Shown here one piece after another: positions 40,761 to 52,638 of a stretch of DNA of 64,000 nucleotides (position 1 is the stretch's first letter; every line of letters begins with the position of its first letter). The DNA is from Triops longicaudatus (Eukaryota; Arthropoda; Branchiopoda; Notostraca; Triopsidae), in contig JAGQDJ010000022.1 in NCBI GenBank assembly GCA_022885665.1, positions 372,001 through 436,000 on the forward strand. Direction: 5' to 3'. The position numbers were made by a program, and so were the translations under genes. The notes beneath the pieces are model-generated. The model ran no database searches. It had not been told where the DNA came from and worked only from the letters and a program-made list of their open reading frames with translations.

Positions 40761-43443
40761 AGTTCTTGCAACAGCTCATGTACAGTACAAATGCAATCCA
40801 AGCCCAGACACCTAATTTTTCACAGCTGTCAAGAGATTGATTTGTTAAAATTTATCTCAGTAGCGAATAAACGATCATGTAAAAGATGTTGCGAGGATGT
40901 ATATAAGCTGAATGTCGGCCCAGCGAGTCATGATTAGAAATCCTACGGACAAAAATATCCACGATCACTCACTGTTTGTTGGAAGGTGTGGCTTGGCGAG
41001 CACACATTGTAGGATAATATGTTATAACAGATATTTTAGCATTTTATCAGCCATATTCCTCTTAACTTATTTATCCCCCTTAATTCACATCGTCTACCCG
41101 GTCCCGAACCTTTCAATTAGATTCCGTTCGACTGTAGAAATTACACAATAACCCGAATAATTCGCTATCTTTTATTCGACGGTTCCGTAAATTAATAGAG
41201 ACAAAGAAAACTCTGCCACAAGCAACTGAACAAATCGTAGATCTAGAGCCTTTAAACTATTTCTTCTCGCTAAGTTAGGAAGGTGACTCATTCCTAATTT
41301 ATTATCAGCTTACCCAGCTTTGTGCGCCTGTAATGAACAAGGGGCCAATTTGACCTCCCAGACTTTGATGACATTTGGAAACCTTATAAGCAACGACAAC
41401 GGCGGATAGGAAATCTGAGTATACCTGCCAACGCACGCTTTCTGTTTACTCATAATCGGGTGACATATGCATGGGCCGCTAAGAAAATGGCCTGGCTGTC
41501 AGATCGTCACGTGTCAGGGTGGTGTCGATGACTTGTGTTAGCTAAAAAGGATCAAATGCGGTAACATGATTTGATTGCTGGTTTTCCATTCGCGGCAACC
41601 GAATCCGACCCATTGCACAAAAACTGGTCAGAACCATAGGGCCGCTGATGTCTCCTGTGCCCCCACCCCACTACCCTCAACTTTATAAATCTGCCACACA
41701 CGTGGTACCATCCAAGGCGGCTGTACAAACACTCGGCGTTGGACAAGCATTTGCTTAAACTGCACACACTACTGCTTCACCGCTTCCAACCTTCCTACAC
41801 CCCACTCCGAAGTGTTTTTCTCTCGGTATGGCTTTTCATTATTGCACTGGACTTCGGGCTGCGTCTAGTGCCCAACAGTGGATACGGAAATACTGTGCAG
41901 TTCCCCGAGAGGTTCTTAACCAGGGGATAAACGTTCGATTTCTAAGGGTAAAGCTGTGTGGGAAAGTGGAAATCTGGAAGGCTATCGAAGAATGAGAAAA
42001 GCCAAGAATGGAAACTAAGCTTTCCTGAGTCAATATTGATAATGAGCAGAGAAATGGGACTGAGTAGGTCTAACACAGAGAGGTTTTAGTACGGCAGGAT
42101 GGACTGAACTACTGGAAAGAAGCGAGTCATTAAAGCGATTAAAGTCTCACCACCAGCAACTGTGGCAGGAAATCCAAGCTGGCTTGTTTGTGCGAATGGT
42201 GACTTTTTAACAAAGCTGATGAGCAGATGCGCATCCAATGGAACTTGAAACTCGAATGCCATTTTGCGTTTGGGAGAGAAAGAAATGCATACCGGAAAAG
42301 GAAAATAAACAAGAACTCAGACTGAAAACTATAAAAGAACTAATGAGAAACAAAAAGAAAAGATAATTGAGATCCCAGGACAGCTCATCACTAGGCTCCA
42401 GTTGTCCCCACATTGAATAAAACTTGGGTGGGAAATAAATATTGGTGCGCTCACAAAATTCACTACATGAGAATGTCTACAGTCTGATGATAAAGTGTGG
42501 CAATAACTTGGCAAGAATGGAAGAAAGATTTAATTTCATGTGTTGAACATACACTAGATCGGATGCTGGGGGGGGGGGACATTGTGAAGATTTTGTCATG
42601 TTTTCTAGTCTTGCAGAAAAGCTTCCCTCTTTGTGCTGGGAACTCAGACCTTAAATTGAGCTTTGTTTTGCATTTATTTCCCACTTTCTCTTGTTTTTCT
42701 GTTCCGACTATTGCTGTCTTGGGCTGCACAATCGCGATATATGCTCCTATTTCATGGCTGTCTGTGCTTGATAAGAGATGTTACCCCTAACTTAACCAAG
42801 AAAAGCAGACAGCATTTGCTCCTGGTCGGTCGGAGTCGCATAATTCGGGGAGTTTTATAGGCCTATTTTGTTCTGGTTGGTTCCGGGGGTTTATAGGATA
42901 TAGTAGATTGTTCGGGAAGAGAGGAAACGCTTAATTCGCGAACTTAGCAAATAAGCATGAAGGAGAGAGGAGAATGGGGACACTTCGAAGAGAAAGGGGT
43001 CAATAGGAACGAGGGGCAATTGATACAGTTAGGCTACATCATATACTACAGATATATGAATGCAACGACTAATCAAGGCACTAGTAGAATATAACACACT
43101 GGTAGATAATAAAAACGCCTAGTTGGCTCTATCAGATTAAAAACGTGTCTGGAGTACTTTACTTAAGCATTTTTTGACACTGATTCTGCATAAGAATATG
43201 TCAATCCAGTTCTTCGCTATCAGTGTTGTAAATCCCTAACCAATTATAACATATTCCAAAATATAAAAAATGTAATAAATTATGTTCTGCAGGTGCAAAA
43301 TTTTCAGAAGGAAATTAGATTTTCAGGAAGATTATTTTCAAAATACCTTTAAATTTTCGTCTTTATTGCCCTTTATATTCAATCACGATGTTGTCTTTAA
43401 TCACAACGACATTTGGCCAGTTTCTATTTTCTTTTTAGATTTT
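40761..43443. other. Gene-free stretch upstream of the Toll 3' end
   Basis: No supported exon. It contains a G run near 42568-42578. Open frames around 41552-41930 and 42463-42860 have no recognisable motifs. Confidence 0.4.
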
Positions 43444-43449
43444 TTATTA
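43444..43449 (-). terminator. Possible polyadenylation signal of the Toll-like receptor gene
   Basis: TTTATT on the plus strand gives AATAAA on the minus strand about 120 bp after the receptor stop codon at 43569. It is the first canonical hexamer seen downstream of the gene. Confidence 0.45.
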
Positions 43450-43568
43450 TGTATAAAAGTTAACGAACACCAGGCAAAAGTTTCACAATATAAACACGCG
43501 TTCAAAAAGATAATACCATCAATGTTATAAAAGTATAGGCCTGCTCAACAGCCGCATCATAAATTAAT

Positions 43569-46364
43569 TTAGACAATCCGGGGAATGGAAAATTGCTTGA
43601 CGGGTCGAATTAGCGCGTTACGGAGTCTTGTCCAAAACAAGCGTTGTTTCTGAATATCGGCATTTTCGTCCCACTCGAGATAGATTCGCGTCCTCATAAG
43701 ATATCGTAAAGTAGGTGTCACGTTATCGGGTTGGAGATCGCCCAGCTTGATCAGGATCAAACCCTCTCGTTTCTCTTCAATAAGACTGTGTTGCGCTAAA
43801 TGCAGTTCCCACAAGCACCACTGGGAGCGCGTAAAACTGTCACTGAGCAACAAAATCACCTTCCGACTAGAAGCAATACTTTCTAAAATACACTCGTTCA
43901 GAATAGTTCCGGCTGTGAAATCCCGTTCAAAGACACATAAACGAAAATAGGGCTCGGAATTTTCAAGCATGGCGACTAAGCGAGCTACAAAAGCTTGGTC
44001 TTGGTTACTGTAAGACACAAAGGCATCATACACGTAAGGATTGTCTTTTGGACCGTCAACGGTACCACTAGTGCCATCTTGTGAACCGAGGCTGGTTGAC
44101 GTAGCCGAAGCTGACGGCCTAAGGCGATGACGGCGTAAACGCCATAAGAACAACCAGTAACGGAAATACCAACGCAACTTGTACACTACTAGGGCTATGA
44201 ATATGATTAGAACTATAACCACAACAATGATAATCACTGGTCCCCAGTAGAAATAAAACGACGTAGGAAGAGATTCCTCACTAAACTCCTGACAATCCGG
44301 CCCAGTAGAATCGAGCGACGCAAGGAAGTCAACCATGCGTTTGAGGCGCCACTCATCCGGCGAATAGCAGTACTCGGTATGAATGGATCTCAAGCCACTC
44401 AAACTCGCATTGTTCCATTCAAAGTGAAGCTCCGGATTATTCGAATCGTTTGTTAATGGCCAAATCATGTCTTTCAGAATGCTGAGATGACAATCGCAAT
44501 CCATGGGATTGTCGGACAACTCGACCCGACTTAAGTTCGCAAAATCGAGCGCCATAGCGGCGGTCACTGTAGAGATTTTGTTGTCCGTCAAGATCAGTTC
44601 TTTCAAATTAGGCGAATGCTCAAAAACGCGTTCTTCCCAAGCGCGAAGAAAGTTCTGGGCCAAGTCGACCACTTGGAGACTGGTGACTTGCCAAAATGGA
44701 TTTGCTGCCAAGGTAGTCAAATGATTCTGTCGTAAACTGACAAGAGTTAAGTGCGACATATCCGCGAAGACACCATCCTCGGAAAAACCGGCAATCCGGC
44801 AGTTGTCCAAATAGAGCTTACGTAAGTGCCGTAAGCCTGTGAAGGTGTTTCGGCTCAAGTTTTGGTACTCAAAATAATTGCCCTCCAGGCGTAATTCCTG
44901 TAAAGCTGTTAAAGAGCGGAATGCTAAGGGCTCTATGCGATAAAGCGAGCAATTACGCAGATTCAGTTCCATTAAATTGCTCAGTCCTTGAAATGCGTAT
45001 GCTGAAACAATGCCTACGCTCGTATCAGACAAATCTAAGTTCTTGAGCCGGGTGCTAAACTCGAAATTTTGATCCAAGAGCTCAAACTCTCCTCCAGTGG
45101 TCGATCCACCCTCCTCTTCCTCTTCTTCTCGTGCTCGGGAATTCCCACTTAAGTTGAGCACTTCTAATTGCGGCAGTGATGATAAAATAGCTTTAGGAAT
45201 CCCTACCAAAGAATTTTTCGACAAGTTTAGTACTCGCAGGTTTGGGAAAGCTTCAAACGAATCGTTTGCTATTACGTAGATTCCACAATGATTCAGACTT
45301 AGCGTTTTCAGTTTGGGCATTAAAGGGAAAGTTTTGTTGTTCAATTGCGTGAGCGTGTTGTGCGCGAGATTGAGCTCAGTGACGTTAGAGTTGGCAATCA
45401 ATTGCATTAAACGCCGAGGCAAATTGCCCGTGAATCCGGAACGTGATACATCTAAAATTTGCAGCGAACTGTGCTTCAAAACATGCATAAGTTCCGTCAA
45501 AGTTCCGTTTTGTAACGTGTTCTCCTTCAAGACCAAGCGAGTTAAAGATCGTAATGGAGATAAGGCTTTGGGATGGATATTCGTCAACGCGCAGTTGCTC
45601 AAATCCAAGTGCTCAAGCTTGGAAAAACTAAGCAGGTAGAAATCGTCTTGATCAATTTTGCCAAGAGCATTTTCTGCCAAGGTGAGTTGTTTCAAGTTGG
45701 GTAAAATGTTGGGTATCAAAGCAGGGACTATCTGGCCGAGGCTGGTAAAACTGTTTTTGGACAACCGAAGCCATTTTAGGTTTACCAAGCCTACAAAGAC
45801 GTTCTGTTCCAAAGTGGACAGGTGGTTGAAGGCCAAGTTCAAATTAAGTAAGAGGGTGAGATTTTTAAAGGTGCCTGGTCGGATGTTGCCGATTTCATTG
45901 TTGTCCAGTTGGAGATCGGTCAGGTGCTCGTACCCGAGGAAGTCACCTGGTTTCAAATGATCGATTTCTGTGCCAGTGATTCTTAATTTCCCGGTACTAG
46001 GGATAGTCAAGTTCTGGGGTACTTGGGTACACCCTTTGCCCCTGCAGTTGACCGTTTCGCGATTCACGAAGAGCCAGCACCCACAGTCGCTGTTAGCATT
46101 CCGGTAAAGGAACTTTTTCTGAGTTAAAACGTCTTCTTCGCTTTGGTGAGCTGCAGCCAACTTGTTCTGAAGTTCCTTGCTTTCCGCTCCAATGCCTCCG
46201 TTCACGATGACCAAAAGTGTGATGCACATGATGAAGCAGTACACGTGAATCCCGTGTTGTTTTCCACGGGGCACAGACGGCGATTTCAAGGTCGTCTTCG
46301 TCGTCCTCGCCGCAACCCATGGTAGTAACATTGACGAGCTTGTTACTACGAAGTGGCTTAGCAT
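43569..46364 (-). CDS. Toll-like receptor with LRR ectodomain and cytoplasmic TIR domain
   Basis: A cell-surface or endosomal innate immune or developmental receptor of the Toll family, 931 residues in one exon. In order: a hydrophobic segment at about 41-60; an N-terminal cysteine cap (C93, C95, C107, C112); about 20 leucine-rich repeats (about 125-615) with an acidic insert REEEEEEGG near 412; one C-terminal cysteine cap (C623, C625, C666, C690-691 region); a transmembrane helix at about 706-728; and a TIR domain at about 777-920 with box 1 YDAFVSYS, box 2 RLCVFERDFTAGT and box 3 FW. A single C-terminal cysteine cap next to the membrane is the vertebrate-type or Toll-9-like layout, not the multi-cap layout of Drosophila Toll. 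The start is uncertain: the same frame stays open up to a probable acceptor at 46450, so the N-terminus may lie in an upstream exon. The BB-loop proline is replaced by alanine. Confidence 0.95.
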   Translation of the reverse strand: MLSHFVVTSSSMLLPWVAARTTKTTLKSPSVPRGKQHGIHVYCFIMCITLLVIVNGGIGAESKELQNKLAAAHQSEEDVLTQKKFLYRNANSDCGCWLFVNRETVNCRGKGCTQVPQNLTIPSTGKLRITGTEIDHLKPGDFLGYEHLTDLQLDNNEIGNIRPGTFKNLTLLLNLNLAFNHLSTLEQNVFVGLVNLKWLRLSKNSFTSLGQIVPALIPNILPNLKQLTLAENALGKIDQDDFYLLSFSKLEHLDLSNCALTNIHPKALSPLRSLTRLVLKENTLQNGTLTELMHVLKHSSLQILDVSRSGFTGNLPRRLMQLIANSNVTELNLAHNTLTQLNNKTFPLMPKLKTLSLNHCGIYVIANDSFEAFPNLRVLNLSKNSLVGIPKAILSSLPQLEVLNLSGNSRAREEEEEEGGSTTGGEFELLDQNFEFSTRLKNLDLSDTSVGIVSAYAFQGLSNLMELNLRNCSLYRIEPLAFRSLTALQELRLEGNYFEYQNLSRNTFTGLRHLRKLYLDNCRIAGFSEDGVFADMSHLTLVSLRQNHLTTLAANPFWQVTSLQVVDLAQNFLRAWEERVFEHSPNLKELILTDNKISTVTAAMALDFANLSRVELSDNPMDCDCHLSILKDMIWPLTNDSNNPELHFEWNNASLSGLRSIHTEYCYSPDEWRLKRMVDFLASLDSTGPDCQEFSEESLPTSFYFYWGPVIIIVVVIVLIIFIALVVYKLRWYFRYWLFLWRLRRHRLRPSASATSTSLGSQDGTSGTVDGPKDNPYVYDAFVSYSNQDQAFVARLVAMLENSEPYFRLCVFERDFTAGTILNECILESIASSRKVILLLSDSFTRSQWCLWELHLAQHSLIEEKREGLILIKLGDLQPDNVTPTLRYLMRTRIYLEWDENADIQKQRLFWTRLRNALIRPVKQFSIPRIV

Positions 46365-46450
46365 CTTCGACGTGTGATGGGAAAAAAGTATCCATTTCTT
46401 GCCAATATCGCCGTCATGAAGTCTTGCAGTTTTAATCTTGACAGATGTCC
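46365..46450 (-). other. 5' part of the Toll exon, with out-of-frame upstream ATGs
   Basis: A pyrimidine-rich acceptor (TTTTTTTTTCAAG) on the minus strand ends at 46451, so the exon probably begins at 46450. Two upstream ATGs occur out of frame: at 46417 (20 codons, overlapping the main start) and at 46395 (100 codons, running 270 bases into the receptor frame). The receptor frame itself has no stop between 46450 and 46364, so this segment may encode extra N-terminal residues rather than be untranslated. Confidence 0.5.
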
Positions 46451-49400
46451 CTTGAAAAAAAAAGAACTTATATTAGACTTTTTGCTCATGAAATAAATAA
46501 ATAAAAGATTAGCAAATAGAGTCAGGCAAATTGCATGTAAACATCATTTGTTGGATGTGTACTTTTGTTCTGTCATAAATAAGCCCTAAGTAAAATTATG
46601 CATCTGTTCATTTGTTATTTGTATTGTATTACTGCTGATTGGATATCGGATATTGAATATGGCTACACAGGTTATCGGATATGGTCTGCGCAAGATTCAT
46701 AGCATTTCACACGATCAAAGTAAAAAATATTTATAAAGAAATTAAAAATCATAGAATAATGTAATAATGATGGGATACAAATTTATTAAGCCCCGAATTA
46801 ACCCTAATCTACGAGTTACTTCGCTCATAAGAAATGTTGCGAAGCAAAATAATCCCGATGAGGCTAAACCATGCACATTACTACAATCAAAGCCCCATTT
46901 CAATCCCATAAACAGCTGCTAAATAAACCCCCTACTACCAAAGCTATATGAGCAACAGAGGAATAAGCATTCAAGGATATACAAGGTCAACTATGGCTAA
47001 GGTTTTATTTCTAACAAAATGCAACAAAAACCTCCGTTGGGCATCGCTCAGCTGTATCCTGAATATTGTTCTGCGCTGTTCTCGGAAAGCTGTGAGATTG
47101 TACAGTTTTCATCGAAACCTCAGAAACGCTGGTTGTGAAAATGTTAACAATCATGGAAAACGTGCGAAATGAAGAGGAACATAGCTTAACGTTTGTAAAC
47201 TACATTCCACTATTGATTATTAAATATTATCAGCATGTTGCAAAATGACATTTTGAAAACTGGCCTTTTTGCTACACACTTTGCGTCTTCACTCAAGTTT
47301 GCACACGTTCAAAGCGAAGCGTATCAAGATTTCGTTAATAGGCCGGATTTTGTTACACGATGCTAAAACTTCTTACTAGTTAAGCAGTTTAAAGAATAAG
47401 CAGTACTTAAAAAATTCTCGAAACGGACTTTTTCTCACAAACGAGAAAAACGTTACAGATGATGAGACTCAAGCCAGTCCTTCTCAGTAGTGTGTAAATT
47501 ACCCTAATTAAGATCAAAGTTGTTCGAATTCGGGTAACGGAGCCTACCCCAAGAAAAATTGAAATTAAATTTTCTCAACATATATTCTTTTAAGATTTGC
47601 GGTACAAAAGAACTTGAATGCTGGAACAATGTTGATCTTCCCAGCCTACTTAGTGGCGCTTGCTCGTAATTTCGTATTAAAGCTACGGGTTACCCAACCG
47701 GGGTGTAAGGAAATAACATATTTAAGGGTTAAGGCGCTTTCATCAAAATTACTCCATAATTGACCATAAGTTTTTGACAGTAAAGTTATTTGCTTTAATG
47801 TTTAGTTCATACTATAAACACGTCGGATAAAATGTTCTTAGTGAATTTTCTTTAAGTGAGCAAAATATCTGAAATTTAAGCAAATCAACGAGTTACTCGG
47901 AGTAAGAAAGCTTGAAGAATGTTGTTAGAAATTGTATTTACTTTTCCAAACTTTGATGTCCATTAGTTATGGACAATAACAATTAAAGCCACTTTCTATT
48001 ATTTGCGTAATCGTTTCAGTGTGTGGAACATAACTGCAAAGTTTTTAGAATAGTTGACACTTTGAATCAGGAGCTCTGGGGTAGGCTATATTAGGCTTCT
48101 GTGTGAAATTTGGAGTTGAGCTGCTCATATTACGTGATCAGATTGTACCTTTCAAGTTAACATTAAGACTAACATCGTGCTTGCCTTCGTTATTTCTCGT
48201 TATTCACAATGTCAGTGTCAACATTGGGATAAACAATTAAAGCGTACATATGTGCAGTAAATAACAGTAAATAAATATGAGCAATATTGCTATACACCGT
48301 TTGTAAGAAATTGTCAGCTACTCTGGAGGAGTAGAAAGGGCTTGTATTGGTACTTTTCTTCTTATCCACCCCCTCTCGATTCCTAGTTTTGCAATCCTAA
48401 ACATACCTAACCTAACTAAAACTAACCTAACTTACTAAGCCTATCGTATCTACTAAACATAACAAAACATAACCAAATGTAACTCATTTTAACGAATTTT
48501 AGGGCACTTAATCCCCCTGCCCCTATGCAAACCGTACGGAAATCAGTGCAAAAGATAGGCCAGTTTGGTTAGGTTAGGTTAGTCAGGTCAGGTTAGATTA
48601 GGCCTAGATTCTGTTCAGGAAGATTATGTTCACTTACGTTACGCTCATTACGCTAACTACGCTTAGATTGTGTTCATTTTTAAGTTTAGTGAAGTTTTCA
48701 CTCACAGGAAGCGCTTATGAAACGAGCAAATCAATAGTGGTGGCGGAGTTTACCCTTGTACTATGTCAACGTGTAGAGAAAGCGCCCGAAATAAAAAATT
48801 TCGAATATACCACAGGTTTTCTGTGCCACATGGGGTTCCTTAAAGGGACATTTTACTGAGTACTTTTCCGTTTATAGTAATAGTCAGCTAAGCACTGTTA
48901 AGTAGCCATACACCCCATAACTTATGAGCCTGTTAGGCTTTTTTTTCCTATTTTTCTTCTTGGAAAATGTCATCCTTTTTATCCAGGAAATTGGGTACAC
49001 GAAAAGTCGTCTCGGTCTTTGTAGGGACAAATTTACTCCAAGCGCCCGCGGTAGCATGGTTTTACCCAGTGAATGGGGCGTTAGCATATCACGGGATTGT
49101 GAACCATTTTATCCCAGGGTAAAGTTACCTAGCTCGTGTAGTGTGACAATAGTTTCATCTGTAATATCGCAAAAACCACAATGAAAAGATTTCCGGGTAC
49201 AATAAATTAGCATAAAAAAGATAAAATGGTTTACGGAAATGACGAAAACCAATGGAATGTTAAAAAATTTTTCGGCGATATTGCCCTTCTCACTGACCAA
49301 GTACCGTTTGTCGCACATTTCTGTAACTTCTGATTATGTTTTTAGGTCATTGGATCGATATACCAGCTGCTTACCGTTGTTTTCAGCTAAAGCTTTTCAT

Positions 49401-50169
49401 CCGTAACAAGCGCACTTTGCATTCGGAAGGAAATTAACGGTATCACGCTGTGGAAATGAGTCGCAGAGCTGTCAAAGGAGCGGCAATGAACGTCCGAATG
49501 AGCGTCGAAAGGTTAACGAGTTGTTTAAAATGGCACAAAAGCTTAATTATGAAAGGTCGCGCAGAACTTTAACACGCTTTGTTCACCACGCTTCTCCGTT
49601 ATTGGAATGCCTCGCGTCACTTGATCACTATCTCCGCAGTTTGTAAATTCATCCATTCGATCGCACAATGCACAGACACTTAACTGTTGGCGTTTTACCT
49701 CAGTAAAGGTGCCCAAAGGAACAGCACGAGAGAGCGCAGATGGTTACACGCACTATTATGCACTACCATTTGTGGCCTTTTTGCGTTCTTCTTTAGACGA
49801 AAAACTTGCACTCAAACCGTGGCGAGGGGAACTCCGGAAAGAATAAAGCCAACCTTCAAAGAACAAACCAAAAAGTGTGAGGCACCAAGAAGTAGCCAAC
49901 ACCCAAAACAGGCAAAAGAGAACCTTGCCTGTTGCTATGTCGCACCAGAAGTGGAAAGCTGGAAGAAGTACAGAAGAACGCAACATAACCATTGCAAACA
50001 GGAAAAAGAAGGTTCCTGAAAGCAGCACCAAGAAGTGTATTGCCTCCAGGTTGGTTGACGCTATACATACACTCGAAATGCATAACAAAGTCCGTTCGTT
50101 CATGCCCCCCTTCAACTATCAAACATCGAAATAAACATAGTCAAGGATAGTGGAAGAAAATGGGATCTG
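46451..50169. other. Intergenic or Toll 5' intron sequence
   Basis: No coding exon was recognised. The span should hold the Toll 5' exon(s) and promoter and the 3' untranslated region of the neighbouring SmydA gene. It includes the CCTAA/TTAGG inverted cluster at 48395-48608. The plus-strand frames at 49687-50134 have no family resemblance. Confidence 0.4.
48395..48608. repeat. Inverted pair of CCTAAC and GGTTAG clusters
   Basis: The left part (48395-48440) reads ACATACCTAACCTAACT and further CTAACCTAAC units. The right part (48564-48608) reads GGTTAGGTTAGGTTAG with a degenerate continuation. They face each other across about 120 bp. The units resemble the arthropod TTAGG telomere repeat but are 5-6 bp and impure, so a short inverted-repeat element is as likely as interstitial telomeric DNA. 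Confidence 0.6.
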
Positions 50170-52638
50170 TTAAAATTTTAAGCTCCTTAGAAAGAGTTCA
50201 ACATCTTTCAGTTCCATGGCTGCAATCTCGCCAAGTCGGTGTTCATCTAAGCAATCGGGTTCCCAAGAAAAGATCTTCGATGCTTCCTGTAACATTTTCT
50301 TTACGACCTGTGTGGATAACAAGACACAGAATATGTAAATGCGACGTTCGCACGCCATTCACCCGTTTTTCCCGTTAATTATTTACTTGGACACGGTGAA
50401 TAAGTTCGTCTTTGAAAATCCCACCTTCGACACACAGTTGACGGCTTCTTAAGGCTAAAATGGCTTGCATCTCGTATAATATAATTCCTCGTAAGCGAGT
50501 CAAACCTGTTTTAGAGCAATATTATTTTTTTATTAACGACCATTTTCCCATTTTTCTAGAATTACAAGCACTAAAAGTACTCTATATATATCCTAGTACT
50601 TGAATCAAGAAATATTGAAAGTAGAGTATGTTTACATTTGGACCAGGTTGTTGGCGCAGTGTGAACATGAAACAAAGTGTAGGCTATACAGTGATCCCCA
50701 ATTTACGCGATAGATCGATTATGAGTAAATGGAAACGCGTAGCCTGAGCCATGTTCAATATGTGTAAGACAGGGATGCGTTCCATGCTCTCAGAAAGTTC
50801 ATTCTTATTGAGTTGCAAAAAAAAGTAACAAAAATAGAATTTTAAGTTTACGCATATACAAAGGGTTACCGATGATATCCGAGCAATTTTTAAACTGCTG
50901 TCGTTACTGGAAGACTTTAAAGAATATGGCAAATCATAGAAGTTATATGCTGCCTATTCGCCACGACTTGCTATATTGATCTTCTTCTCCAGCGAATCAG
51001 CTTTAGTGCTTAGAAATTTCGTTTTTTTAGAGCCAAAGTATTTTCACTTAGTCTATGTTGAAAAAGCGAGAGTATGTCACTTTAAGCGACAGCGTCGTGC
51101 TTCAAATAATTCTTGGCCAAAATTTACCAAATTTCAGACCGCGTGAAAGTGAAACCGTGTACAACGAGACCACGTAAATGGGGATAACTGTATAAAAAAA
51201 ATTTGGTAGCTAAACGGAAAAGTCTATCCATTCCAAGTAGCATAGTGTGAGAATAATATGACAATATAACGAATGTTCAATCACCTGGCGCAACGACGTC
51301 AATAAGCTGTAGAAGCTGGAAACAAAGCTGCTCTTTCCGGGTAAGCAGCTCTTCGCTAAGGTGAACCAGCTCCTGGCCCTCGAGGTGGCCATACATTTGT
51401 ATCAAGGCGAGTTTGACATCTACTAGATAGAAGTGATGCGGATGGAGAACCTTGCCTTCATAACGTTCTAAAAATCTTTCGCATTCCGCCGGGTCGCCCT
51501 TGCCAACGGCAACCAAATCCTGACCGATTTTTTCAATTAGACGATGAACTTCGGTGGTAGGCGTGGTATGTTCGCACTGCGTGCCCTTCCACATGCCTTC
51601 ATCTTGCAATGGATTCTGGGGTAGCAAATAGCTTGTGACCGAGCCTCCGGACTGAGCCGAACAGACCGGGCAAACAATAGCACAAAGCATCGTACCCAGT
51701 TCTGTTGGGTCTTGACACCGCTGGCAACGGCAATTAAAGAACTTGGATTGGAACAGGTGCGTTTGTCGATTCATGGTACCCCAAAGCGGGTCTGTGTAAG
51801 TTATGGTAATCGGATCTCCTTTGCTTATTGGCACAGCTGCTCGAACTACGACGCTCAAATCATTCTGGAAGGTTTTGACAGCATTAGCCACGCAGTCGTG
51901 CTGCAAGAGGCAGGCTTGGGGGAAAATGCCTTGTAGACCTTCACCCTGTAGAGGCATCTCGAAACTATTGACGTTCAAAATACCACAAAGCTGGAAGACC
52001 AGGTCGTCCGGGTACGAATTCGTATCAAGACGGATCTGTTCACGCAAAAGTCTGAGAATAATGACGCGGTCACTGTCCTCAAGACCCGCTTTCTGGCGCG
52101 CGTCACGGTGACTCTGCAAATCCATGAGTTGGCGCCATTTCTCTGGGTCCGTTTCTCGTAGGTGCAAGCACCTCAACAAAGTGATGCATTGGTACGACGG
52201 GTGATCTTGCTTCACGGGGCGGATTTGGATCTTTTCACCGCGGCTTTGCGACGTAACAGTGCATTCGGGTAGATGGTCCGAGCTGTCCTGGCAATCGGGA
52301 CCGCACAGTGGCCAGCCGCATTTCCCGCAGGTATAAGAACCGTCCACCGCTCGGTAACAACCCAAGCACACCATAGGCGTGATCTGCTTTGGACCTACAA
52401 CAATAGCTTTTTCTTGGAGGATAATTTCACCCGGCTTCAAGTCCCGGCTCGCCAAAAGTTGGCGTCCAACAACAGGACTGATATGGATCTTGTATGGGCA
52501 GCATGAGCTCTTGTGTCGTTTCCAGTCCTGTTTTTGGTGCGTTTTATCGCAATAATAAACTTGGTGGCAACTGCTGCATTTGAGCACTGCGTCGGCTTGA
52601 CACACGGCGCATGATCCTTTAGACGAGTCACCTGACAT
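50170..52638 (-). CDS. SmydA: SmydA-type SET and MYND domain protein
   Basis: SmydA proteins are arthropod relatives of SMYD lysine methyltransferases; few have a proven substrate. Three coding exons: 51285-52638, 50387-50505 and 50170-50307 (donors GTGATT and GTAAAT, acceptors AACAG and CACAG; phases 1 and 0), giving 536 residues. MYND finger at 10-46 (C10, C13, C21, C24, C30, H34, H42, C46). The SET domain follows with GRQLLASRDLKPGEII, a second cysteine cluster (CLGCY...CGKCGWPLC), the active-site tyrosine region ITITYTDPLWGT and post-SET cysteines FFNCRCQRCQDP. The C-terminal helical region TRLRGIILYEMQ to KDVELFLRSLKF is typical. The start is the Met of MSGDSSKG, two bases after a CCTAG acceptor, so an untranslated first exon lies upstream. 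The usual NHSCxPN motif reads QHDCVAN (246-252). Paired head-to-head with the next gene. Confidence 0.93.

Noticed and set aside
49687..50134. Overlapping plus- and minus-strand frames downstream of the SmydA gene
   Set aside because: Basic, low-information composition with no recognisable domain; probably 3' flanking sequence of the SmydA gene.
50684..50932. Minus-strand frame after a TTTTTTTGCAG acceptor-like site as an extra SmydA exon
   Set aside because: It does not match the SmydA C-terminal region, and the exons 50387-50505 and 50170-50307 complete the protein in phase without it.
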